The notes under the pieces are model-generated. The model was not told the origin of the DNA, did not search any database, and was given only the letters and a program-made list of their open reading frames with translations. Shown in pieces: positions 19,617 to 25,942 of a DNA stretch of 52,208 bases. The DNA is from Alphaproteobacteria bacterium (GTDB taxonomy: Bacteria > Pseudomonadota > Alphaproteobacteria > Rhizobiales > Hyphomicrobiaceae). The stretch lies in NCBI GenBank assembly GCA_019137195.1, contig JAGVSR010000100.1, positions 1 through 52,208 of the forward strand, in the 5' to 3' direction. The stretch's first letter is position 1; every line of letters begins with the position of its first letter. Position numbers and translations under genes: made by a program.

Positions 19617-21143
19617 TCACTCCGGGCGGTCCCGGTCCGCGAGGAAGTCGCGGGGTTCTTCGGCGGCGATCAGGTCGTCCAGCGGCGTCAGGTCGCGGTC
19701 GAGCGGGCGGACGACCGGGCGGCGCGACCAGTCCAGCATCCGGGCGGCGTAGGCGGCCCGCGTGAGCTTTTCGGCGGCGGCGAGGTCGAGGGCGGGGTGG
19801 CGGTAGGCGGCGTCGGCCAGCAGGGCGGCCCGCTGGCGGGGGTTGTGGGCGAGGAGGCCAGGTGGGTAGGCCGGCGCGGGGACGGCCGCCAGCGGGCTTC
19901 CCTGTGGCGTGGCGAGGGTCGTCGCCGATGGGTCGGCGTGGGGACGGTCGAGCGCGGCGACTACGGTATCGAGGGTGTGGGCGGCGAGGCCGGACGCAGG
20001 GTCGGCCAGCAGGCCGCGCGGGTGGATGAGGCGGTCCGGCAGGCGGCCGTCGATCAGGGCCGCCATGTCGTCCACGGCGTCGGCCACGGCGGAACGCGGG
20101 TCGGTCAGGCGGATCAGGTCCCGTGCGGCGGCGATGTCGCGGGGACGGACGTAGAGCCACGGACGTTCGAGGATCAGGCCGTCCGGCGCGGTCAGGACCA
20201 TCTGGGCGCCGGTGGCGCGGTCGACAGGCGCGTCGCGATTGACGGGGATGTAGCGCGGCGCCCTGGAGCCGGGGCGCCGCGACATGGCGCGGTCGGCCAA
20301 GGCAGCCACAGCGTCGGATGCGAGCGGCGCCGCAGGCGCGAATACAGGCATGGGCGCAGGGCGCGCGTCAAGGACGGTCGGCCCTGTCGCCGGATCGGCG
20401 CGTTCCGGCAGTTGGCGAAGGTAGAGGCCGGTCTCGGGGTCGATGCCCCGGGCGCGACGCTTCGCGGCGTAGCGTTCACGTCGGACGACCAGTTTCAGGG
20501 CGGCCTGGCGCGCTTTCAGGTCGTCGGCGCTCATGGCCAGCCGGACGGACGGCGGGAACTTCAGGCGCAGGGCGTCGATGCGGGGGATCAGCTCTCGCGC
20601 AGGGTCCCACGACGCGCCGTCGACGATGGGTTTCGGGATGGGCCACGATCCGACGGCGCGCGAGACGCCGATGCGTCGCAGGCGCATGTCCACGGTCTCC
20701 TGGCCGGTTGTCGGACGACAGACGCGGCGCATCAGCCAGGCGGTCGCGGCCCGCGCGTCGTCGCGCGCCAGCGGGTCGGCCATGTGACGGTCCAGCGCCG
20801 CGTAGGCCATGATGCGGATGTGGAGGTTGCCGGTGTTGCCGGCGGCGATCCGAAGGGCGTTGGCGACGTAGGCGCGCGGGCCGCGCGGGTCGCGGAAATC
20901 GTCAGGTTTCAGCGGGGGTCTCTCGCACTCGGCCCGCCAGTCGGTGGACAGGAACTCGTCCGGCCAACGGTCGTAGGCCAGGATCGGATACAGGCTGGCG
21001 TTGGACATGCCCGACGGGGCGGGGACGAACAGGTGGTTCGTGTAGCGCGAGACGGCCAGCCAACAGGCGGCGGATCGGCGGCCGAAGCCGAGATAGACCA
21101 AAATGCCCTTCGGAAGGGTGTGGGACCGGGGTTGAGACACCAT
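19617..21143 (-). CDS. Hypothetical protein, 508 aa
   Basis: ATG 21143 (MVSQPRSHTLPKGILVYLGF) has TTTGGAG 9 bases upstream; an adjacent GTG is the only longer option. The N-terminal ~130 residues look globular with conserved-looking aromatics (LYPILAYDRWPDEFLSTDW). A basic helical region (ALKLVVRRERYAAKRRARGI) follows, then a long Ala/Pro/Arg/Asp-rich C-terminal half. No enzyme motif, signal or membrane segment was found. The opposite strand is also open, but it lacks a good ribosome binding site and reads as low-complexity Gly/Arg. It lies upstream of the main leftward promoter, so it needs its own promoter, which I could not place with confidence. Confidence 0.65.
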   Translation of the reverse strand: MVSQPRSHTLPKGILVYLGFGRRSAACWLAVSRYTNHLFVPAPSGMSNASLYPILAYDRWPDEFLSTDWRAECERPPLKPDDFRDPRGPRAYVANALRIAAGNTGNLHIRIMAYAALDRHMADPLARDDARAATAWLMRRVCRPTTGQETVDMRLRRIGVSRAVGSWPIPKPIVDGASWDPARELIPRIDALRLKFPPSVRLAMSADDLKARQAALKLVVRRERYAAKRRARGIDPETGLYLRQLPERADPATGPTVLDARPAPMPVFAPAAPLASDAVAALADRAMSRRPGSRAPRYIPVNRDAPVDRATGAQMVLTAPDGLILERPWLYVRPRDIAAARDLIRLTDPRSAVADAVDDMAALIDGRLPDRLIHPRGLLADPASGLAAHTLDTVVAALDRPHADPSATTLATPQGSPLAAVPAPAYPPGLLAHNPRQRAALLADAAYRHPALDLAAAEKLTRAAYAARMLDWSRRPVVRPLDRDLTPLDDLIAAEEPRDFLADRDRPE

Positions 21144-21318
21144 CACAAGTCACTCCAAATGAAATCAATGAGTTAGATGGCGTTGCACAGGGAACTCGAC
21201 CTATCACTCAGTTATGTGACGTATTGAACTATTTCCGGGATGTCAATCTCGACCAACACCGCTGAAAAGACAGGCATTTCCTCGGGAAACTCATACCGCC
21301 TCGATTTCTGGAGTAAGG

Positions 21319-21376
21319 GTGTGCGTGCGCGCGCGCGGGCGCGGGCGCGGGCGCGCGCACATGCGCGGGGGCGCGC
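21319..21376. repeat. Alternating G-C tract with inverted symmetry
   Basis: A run of alternating GC with GCGGGC interruptions, symmetric around its centre (GTGCGCGCGC ... GCGCGCGCAC). Such tracts can form cruciform or Z-DNA under negative supercoiling. It borders the AT-rich segment. Confidence 0.6.
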
Positions 21377-21390
21377 CCGCACGTCTCTAA

Positions 21391-21442
21391 TGTGTTTTTT
21401 CTAATATATATATGAGTAGACAGAGTAAACATATATAAAAAC
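21391..21442. other. AT-rich segment, possible DNA-unwinding element
   Basis: Contains taatatatatatgag and acatatataaaaac in a genome that otherwise has very few A/T runs. Placed between the GC tract and the cluster of short repeats, it would fit an origin unwinding element; promoters reading either way are an alternative. Confidence 0.4.
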
Positions 21443-21517
21443 AGTGGCCTGCGGCGCTCCAACTATCCCAGTGGCCGCTCAAAACCGCGATTTTGGCGAC
21501 TCAGTCACATTTCAAAC

Positions 21518-21774
21518 CGTGAGTTCGTGGACGAAAGGTTCACATGTGAACTCATACTTTCTTGATATGTTCTATTTTGTTCTCGTTACGGTCCAATTTC
21601 CCAAAAAACACGTTGTGCGTGAGTTGTTGTCTACAACACGTTTTAGCGAATGCGGAACATCGTGAGAACGTTGTGCGCGTTTCGTTCTGATATGAGTTCG
21701 TCCTTGATCGCTACAACAGGTTGTTATCAGTTAACGCTAGTTGAGGTGCGAACTTTTTGTCCTGCGAACTCATA
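21518..21774. repeat. Four TATGAGTTCG-type motifs in alternating orientation
   Basis: Copies: 21518-21527 (+, CGTGAGTTCG), 21548-21557 region (minus, reading GTATGAGTTCA), 21691-21700 (+, TATGAGTTCG) and 21765-21774 (minus, TATGAGTTCG exactly). Two further elements lie between them: ACGTTGTGCG at 21610-21619 and 21668-21677. This looks like a set of protein-binding sites. Confidence 0.55.
21538..21551. repeat. Perfect 14-bp palindrome GTTCACATGTGAAC
   Basis: Complete dyad symmetry without spacer, overlapping one of the TATGAGTTCA copies. Typical size and form of an operator for a dimeric regulator. Confidence 0.5.
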
Positions 21775-21791
21775 CGCGCGTCGTCTCGCCA

Positions 21792-21864
21792 GCGACCCCT
21801 TCCCGCGCCAACGTGATTTTTTACCCAGTTCGCAAACGACCCCCGCCCGCGCCAACCTGGATTT
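21792..21864. repeat. Two imperfect 28-base direct repeats, 44 bp apart
   Basis: gcgaccccttcccgcgccaa and acgacccccgcccgcgccaa open the two copies, at 21792 and 21836; both continue into a ...TG(g)attt end. The second copy runs directly into palindrome copy 7. Confidence 0.7.
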
Positions 21865-21886
21865 CGGTTAGACGAGTCTAACCGAA
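21863..21886. repeat. Dispersed palindrome copy 7 (TTCGGTTAGAC-GA-GTCTAACCGAA)
   Basis: Perfect 11-bp arms with a 2-base spacer, in the non-coding region and not linked to a stop codon. Confidence 0.9.
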
Positions 21887-21940
21887 CCCGTCCCGGACGG
21901 CCGAAACGGGCGCGGGCGCGGCGTAGACTACTATACCGCG

Positions 21941-21968
21941 AGTTCGGTTAGACCGCTCTAACCGAACT
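21941..21968. repeat. Dispersed palindrome copy 8 (12-bp arms, CCGC spacer)
   Basis: AGTTCGGTTAGA and TCTAACCGAACT, perfect. Read leftward, TATAGT at 21930-21935 lies about 5 bases beyond it, so the palindrome would cover the -35 area of a possible leftward promoter that lacks a good -35 of its own. Confidence 0.9.
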
Positions 21969-22052
21969 GCGAACGCCTGTGCGCAAAACGCAACGCGAGG
22001 GGCGCGCCAGCGCTCGTGCGCAAATCGCAACACGGCGCGCCGCGCGCGCGAC

Positions 22053-22082
22053 AAAAAAAGCCGGGCGCAAAGGCCCGGCTTC
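22053..22082 (-). terminator. Intrinsic terminator, distal of two tandem copies
   Basis: On the minus strand AAGCCGGGC-CTTTGC-GCCCGGC is followed by seven T. It is the second terminator met by a transcript leaving gene 22164-22985. Confidence 0.9.
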
Positions 22083-22107
22083 CTAGGTGGCGGCTGGCGC
22101 GCGCGAC

Positions 22108-22140
22108 AAAAAAAAAAAGCCGGGCGCAAAGGCCCGGCTT
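22108..22140 (-). terminator. Intrinsic terminator, proximal of two tandem copies
   Basis: Identical stem to the distal copy, followed by 11 T on the minus strand. It lies 24 bases after the stop of gene 22164-22985. The two terminators sit in a 57-58-bp direct duplication that includes the flanking cctaggtggcggctggcgcg. Confidence 0.92.
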
Positions 22141-22163
22141 CCTAGGTGGCGGCTGGCGCGCGG

Positions 22164-22985
22164 CTACTTGCCGCGCGTCGTATGCGTTTTGCCGGATGTT
22201 TGCGGCTTTTGCGCCGCATCGGCGGGTTCATCGCGCGCTTCCGCGCGCGCCGCCTCTTCGCTGGCGGCCGCGCGCGCGGCCGCCTCGAAGGTCTTGAGCG
22301 CCGCCATCAAGGCGGCGTAAGGCGCGCCAAGCGACGCTTTCCATGCGCGCCGCTGCGCGGCCTGGGCTTGGACGCGCGCGAGCGCGACAAGCTCGCGCGC
22401 GGCCCATTCGGCGACGCTGGCCGCGCTCGAAACGACGGGCACGGCCTTGGCCGCTTCCGCCGCTTCAGCGGAATGCGCGGCGATGAGCCGCGCTGGCGCG
22501 GGAATTTCGGACGTTTTGGGCGCGGTCGCCTTGGATTTTGGCCTTCCGCCTCTGCCACCTTTGGCGGCGTTGGCGGATTGAAGACCCCATCTCTTCAGGT
22601 AAGTCGATTTCGCGCTGCGCGCGCGATTGAGCGCGGCTTTGACATCCTCCGGCCGTTTCGCGGCCGGCTCCCGGATAAATTTATCCAGATAGACGCGCGC
22701 GGCCTTCGCGCCCATCTGGCGCACGGACATGAGATCGCGCCATGCGCGACCGAAAACAAAATCTTCCTCCAACGCCAGCCGGCGCGCCGCCGGCTGGCCG
22801 TGAACCGCCTTGCGGAAACGTTCCGCGACGCTCAATTCGCCGTCAAGCGAGTCAAAGCCTATGCCGATCATATCCTCATCGGCCTTGGCGGCCTTTGTGG
22901 CGGCCTTGGCGTGAGCGGCCTTCGGAGCGGCCTTAGGGGAGGCCTTCGGAGCGGCCTTAGAAGCAGGCTTTGCGATCTTAAGCAT
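22164..22985 (-). CDS. Hypothetical Ala/Lys-rich protein with histone H1-like N-terminal repeat, 273 aa
   Basis: ATG 22985 (MLKIAKPASKAAPKASPKAA) is preferred over an ATG four codons earlier because TGAGG lies 6 bases before it. Residues 1-40 are a basic Ala-Lys-Pro repeat like the tails of H1-type and HU-extension proteins. The middle (~45-150) looks folded (LSVAERFRKAVHGQPAARRL, AARVYLDKFIREPA), and the rest is Ala-rich helix with a basic end (KTHTTRGK). DNA binding is suggested by composition only. It forms its own transcription unit with promoter 23019-23027 and twin terminators, convergent with nothing and divergent from the terminase genes. Confidence 0.7.
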   Translation of the reverse strand: MLKIAKPASKAAPKASPKAAPKAAHAKAATKAAKADEDMIGIGFDSLDGELSVAERFRKAVHGQPAARRLALEEDFVFGRAWRDLMSVRQMGAKAARVYLDKFIREPAAKRPEDVKAALNRARSAKSTYLKRWGLQSANAAKGGRGGRPKSKATAPKTSEIPAPARLIAAHSAEAAEAAKAVPVVSSAASVAEWAARELVALARVQAQAAQRRAWKASLGAPYAALMAALKTFEAAARAAASEEAARAEARDEPADAAQKPQTSGKTHTTRGK

Positions 22986-23018
22986 GACATACCTCATGGG
23001 TTAGACTTCAACGATATA

Positions 23019-23027
23019 AGTATAGCA
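23019..23027 (-). promoter_or_regulatory. Extended -10 promoter for gene 22164-22985
   Basis: On the minus strand the sequence reads TGCTATACT, identical to the extended -10 of the 19554-19582 promoter including the preceding GTG. No good -35 hexamer is found 16-18 bases upstream; instead CACGTTGTGCG lies at 23049-23059, the same motif as at 21609-21619, and may be an activator or repressor site. Confidence 0.6.
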
Positions 23028-23128
23028 CACCGCGCGCGCGAAGAGTGTCGCACAACGTGGGAAGAATTACTTGGATCATCTGAGGGGCCGGGGGGTTTGG
23101 ACTTCGTTAAGGGGGTTGGGGGTTCACC

Positions 23129-23480
23129 CATCCCTCCCAAAATATTTAGAAAATTTTGGAGATACCTAACTCCCTACAATACGTTATTTCTCATCCATCC
23201 CTCCCAGAATATTTAGAAAATTTTGGAGATACCTGACTCCCTACAATACGTTATTTCTCATCCATCCCATCCCTCCCAGAATATTTGGGGGATTCAGGAG
23301 ATACCTAACTCCATCCCTCCCAGAATATTTAGAAAATTTTGGAGATACCTAACTCCCTACAACAAGGTATTTACGAAGTGCAGCACGTCAGGGCACATCC
23401 CTCCCAAAACGCCCACAAAAATTTTTTTCCCTGAAAATTTCCCAGCCCCGACCTCCCTCCAACATGTGATTTACGAACCG
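23129..23480. repeat. Array of five degenerate direct repeats upstream of the terminase genes
   Basis: Units begin catccctccc at 23129, 23196, 23268, 23312 and 23396 (periods 67, 72, 44 and 84). Each carries an A/T-rich core (aatatttagaaaatttt in units 1, 2 and 4), ggagatacctaactcc (an inverted GGAG/CTCC) and a tail like ctacaatacgttattt. Unit 3 lacks the middle part. The array fills the divergent gap between the Ala/Lys-rich gene and the small terminase gene. Terminase recognition (pac/cos), replication origin or clustered promoters are possible. Confidence 0.85.
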
Positions 23481-23505
23481 CCCCGCCTCTGGTAGCGTTC
23501 GCGCT

Positions 23506-23946
23506 ATGTCCAACCTCGCGTCGCTCATGCCGCACAACCCGCTGGACCCTGGCGACCCCGCGTCGATCGGGTGGAGCCAGACGTTCGTGCTGGAGCTGGC
23601 CCTGCGGGTGGACACGGTGGCCGCGATCTGCGCGGCGCACGACATCACGCCCGAGATGTGGCGGCGGCTCAAGACGACGCCGGCGTTCGTCAAGGACCTC
23701 CAGCGGGCGCACGAGGCGCTGAAAGAACATGGCGCGAGTTTCCGCACCAAGGCGCAGTTGCAGAGCGAAGCGCTCCTGAAACGCTCGTGGGAGATGATCC
23801 ACGCGCCGCACGACCTGGTGCCGCCGAACGTGCAGGCCGACCTGATCAAGTTCACGATCAAGGCCGCCGGGCTCGACGCGTCCAAAGACCAGAACGCCAA
23901 CGGCAGCGGCGGCCCCTCGCTGGTCATCCAGATCAACACGGCCTGA
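23506..23946 (+). CDS. Terminase small subunit (putative), 146 aa
   Basis: Starts MSNLASLMPHNPLDPGDPAS. A helix-turn-helix-like N-terminal half (LALRVDTVAAICAAHDITPE followed by MWRRLK) and a helical C-terminal half ending in a Gly/Ser linker and hydrophobic tip fit small terminases of podovirus-like phages, which bind the packaging site and hand DNA to the large subunit. Position directly before the large subunit (3-base gap) supports the call. The ribosome binding site is weak. The repeat array just upstream may be its target. Confidence 0.75.
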   Translation: MSNLASLMPHNPLDPGDPASIGWSQTFVLELALRVDTVAAICAAHDITPEMWRRLKTTPAFVKDLQRAHEALKEHGASFRTKAQLQSEALLKRSWEMIHAPHDLVPPNVQADLIKFTIKAAGLDASKDQNANGSGGPSLVIQINTA

Positions 23947-23949
23947 CCG

Positions 23950-25536
23950 ATGGCCGAGACGCTGGTCTACAACCCGCCGCCCGTCCTCAAGGCCGCGCTC
24001 ACTTCGTATCTGCCGGGCGGACGCGAGCCGGGCGAAGGGCTGTTCTACGACTGGGTGGTCGGGCCGGTGGGCGGTGGCAAGACGACGCTGCTGTTCTTCA
24101 AGCTCTGCCGGCTGGCCAAGATGCAGAAGCCCGGCCCCGACGGCAAGCGCCGGACCAGGTGCGTGGTCGTCCGCAACACCCGCTCGCAACTGGTCGACAC
24201 GACGATCTCGTCGTGGTCCTACTGGTTCAAGGAAGGTGTGGCCGGGCGCTGGTCGAAGACCAACCTGACGTTCATGCTGACGTTCGACGACGTGGAGTGC
24301 GAGGTGATGTTTCGCCCGCTCGACACGCCGGAGGACGTGGAGCGCGTGCTGTCGCTCGAAGTGACGTTCGCCATCATCGACGAGTTCGTGCAGCTCCCGC
24401 GCGAGATCGTCGAGGCGCTGTCGGGCCGCCTCGGGCGCTACCCGCCGCCGCGCGAGGGCGGGGCGACCAACTGGGGGATGTGGGGGGCGTCCAACGTCTC
24501 GACCGAGGACAACTGGTGGTATGACTACCTGCACGACGCGAGCGTGGTCCAGAAGATCGCGATTGACGACCTGCTCCCGCTGACGACGCCGCGCTCCGTC
24601 GTGACCGCGAAGCTGGACGCCGCCCGCGACGGCCGGATCGTCCGCTATTTCCTCCAGCCGTCGGCCCTCTCCGAACACGCCGAGAACCTTGCCAACCTGC
24701 CGGGCGGGCGGGGCTACTACGACAGTTTGCGCAAGGGCAAGACGGAGGCGTGGGTCAAACAGTTCGTCGAGGCCGAGTGGGGGTTCTCGGTGGCGGGCAA
24801 GCCGGTGGTCCCGAGTTTCAAGCCGGCGCTGCACATCGCCACGTCGCAGGCGCTGTCCCCGGTCGACCCGACGCTCGGGCGCGGGCCGCTGGCGTCCAAC
24901 TACGCGCGCGCCGCGCTGCGCTACGACCCGGAGCGCAAGCTGGTGGTCGGGCTCGATCCGGGCCTCGGCGGCATGGCGGCGGTGATCGGCCAGGAGGACG
25001 CCTGGGGGCGGCTCCTGGTGCTGGGCGAGGTGGTGGCCGAGGGCGAGAGCGCCGAACGGTTCCTGTCGACCCGGCTGCGGCCCTACCTCCGGGCGCGGTT
25101 CCCGGACGCCGACGTGACGATCGCGCCCGACCCGGCCGCCGCCAACCGCGCGCAGACCGACGCCCGCTCGGTGGTCGACGTGTTCGCGCGCTACTACCGG
25201 GTGGCGGCCGAGAAGAACAACCGGCTGCCGCTGCGGCTCGACGCGATCGAGCACTACACCGCCCGGCTGACCGACGTGGGGCCGGCGCTCCAGATCGACG
25301 CGACCATGTGCCCGCGCGTCGTGCGCGCCCTCAAGGGCGGGTGGCGCTACGCGATGGACCAGAGGCGCGGCGTCATCAAGGGGATCGAGCCGGAGAAGAA
25401 CGCCCACTCGCACCCCGGCGACGCCTTCGGCTACCTCGCCCGCTACTTCCACCGCCAGGGCGAGACGCTGCGCCGCTACGGCGCCGTCCCGTTCGTCGCC
25501 CCGCGCTTCAACGCGCGGGCCTACCACATCCGTTGA
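23950..25536 (+). CDS. terL: Terminase large subunit, 528 aa
   Basis: The ATPase domain has the P-loop GPVGGGKT (38-45) and Walker B AIIDE (D144, E145). The nuclease domain shows three acidic residues in the expected order: VVGLDPG (D336), IAPDP (D394) and GDAFGYLARYF (D491), an RNase H-like metal site. The length is typical. It packages DNA into proheads and cuts it at the end. The start ATG at 23950 follows the small subunit stop at once. Confidence 0.93.
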   Translation: MAETLVYNPPPVLKAALTSYLPGGREPGEGLFYDWVVGPVGGGKTTLLFFKLCRLAKMQKPGPDGKRRTRCVVVRNTRSQLVDTTISSWSYWFKEGVAGRWSKTNLTFMLTFDDVECEVMFRPLDTPEDVERVLSLEVTFAIIDEFVQLPREIVEALSGRLGRYPPPREGGATNWGMWGASNVSTEDNWWYDYLHDASVVQKIAIDDLLPLTTPRSVVTAKLDAARDGRIVRYFLQPSALSEHAENLANLPGGRGYYDSLRKGKTEAWVKQFVEAEWGFSVAGKPVVPSFKPALHIATSQALSPVDPTLGRGPLASNYARAALRYDPERKLVVGLDPGLGGMAAVIGQEDAWGRLLVLGEVVAEGESAERFLSTRLRPYLRARFPDADVTIAPDPAAANRAQTDARSVVDVFARYYRVAAEKNNRLPLRLDAIEHYTARLTDVGPALQIDATMCPRVVRALKGGWRYAMDQRRGVIKGIEPEKNAHSHPGDAFGYLARYFHRQGETLRRYGAVPFVAPRFNARAYHIR

Positions 25537-25553
25537 CCACCCAGGAGAGCCCC

Positions 25554-25853
25554 ATGGACGACGCCACCACCATCAAGACCCCCGCCCGCACCCGCAAGAA
25601 GGCGCCGCCCGCCCCGGCCCCCGTCGAGAACATCGACGCTCCCGGCCCCCGCCCGGACATCGCCGACCCTGACGTTCCTGAGATCGCCCGGACATCCGAC
25701 CCCGAGGCGGCCTACATGGCCGCGCACGCCCAGGTGACCGCCCTGATCGAGACGATCGGCGCGTTGCCGGTCGACGCCCGCACGATCAGGGCGCGCGCGC
25801 TGATCGACGAGGCGCTTGTGGAGTTGCGCGCCGCCACGCTCCAGCCCCGCTGA
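25554..25853 (+). CDS. Hypothetical protein between terminase and portal, 99 aa
   Basis: Starts MDDATTIKTPARTRKKAPPA after CAGGAGAGCCCC, a very good ribosome binding site. The first half is a Pro/Ala/Lys-rich disordered tail, and the second half a helix (YMAAHAQVTALIETIGALPV). Possibly a small head-assembly factor; no family recognised. A GGGGACC/GGTCCCC hairpin (25878-25898) follows it. Confidence 0.7.
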   Translation: MDDATTIKTPARTRKKAPPAPAPVENIDAPGPRPDIADPDVPEIARTSDPEAAYMAAHAQVTALIETIGALPVDARTIRARALIDEALVELRAATLQPR

Positions 25854-25877
25854 CAGGCTGCAACGTCTCGTGTAGAA

Positions 25878-25898
25878 GGGGACCTGTCTCGGGTCCCC
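25878..25898 (+). other. Hairpin before the portal gene
   Basis: GGGGACC-TGTCTCG-GGTCCCC, 7-bp perfect stem, no T-run. The loop region carries GACCTGTCTCGG, a 12-mer found again at 29516-29527 before the capsid gene. Confidence 0.45.
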
Positions 25899-25942
25899 GC
25901 CCCCTCGGCGCCGCCCGCCCTCTCACCGTGGACATTCGCCCG

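Larger units (their letters stand above)
21144..22163. other. About 1 kb non-coding control region, candidate replication origin
   Basis: No frame here shows coding features. It holds, left to right: an alternating GC tract (21319-21376), an AT-rich stretch with TATATATA runs (21391-21442), four copies of a TATGAGTTCG-type motif, two copies of ACGTTGTGCG, a perfect 14-bp palindrome, a two-copy 28-base direct repeat (21792-21864), two copies of the GGTTAGA palindrome (21863-21886, 21941-21968), and two tandem leftward terminators (22053-22140). Its composition between about 21380 and 21790 is far more AT-rich than the rest. Origin or regulatory hub is inference. Confidence 0.5.

Noticed and set aside
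19590-21176. 528-codon plus-strand frame opposite gene 19617-21143
   Set aside because: Gly/Arg/Val low-complexity translation and no convincing ribosome binding site; the minus frame has GGAG before its ATG and a more protein-like N-terminus. Some doubt remains.
21218-21246. TTGACA on the minus strand upstream of gene 19617-21143
   Set aside because: Perfect -35, but the hexamer 17 bases on is TACGTC; too poor to call a promoter without mapping.
21319-21400. GC-rich inverted repeat followed by a T-run as a rightward terminator
   Set aside because: The T-run starts more than 20 bases after the stem, too far for an intrinsic terminator.
21444-22129. Three short frames (21444-21665 +, 21650-21871 +, 21878-22129 -)
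   Set aside because: They run across repeats, palindromes and terminators, have no good ribosome binding sites and no conserved-looking sequence.
23129-23480. CRISPR-like array
   Set aside because: Units are 44-84 bp, degenerate over their full length and lack repeat/spacer structure; no cas genes (the Cas4-like nuclease is a phage replication-module protein).
23371-25527. 718-codon minus-strand frame opposite the terminase genes
   Set aside because: Opposite-strand shadow of a motif-supported large terminase gene.
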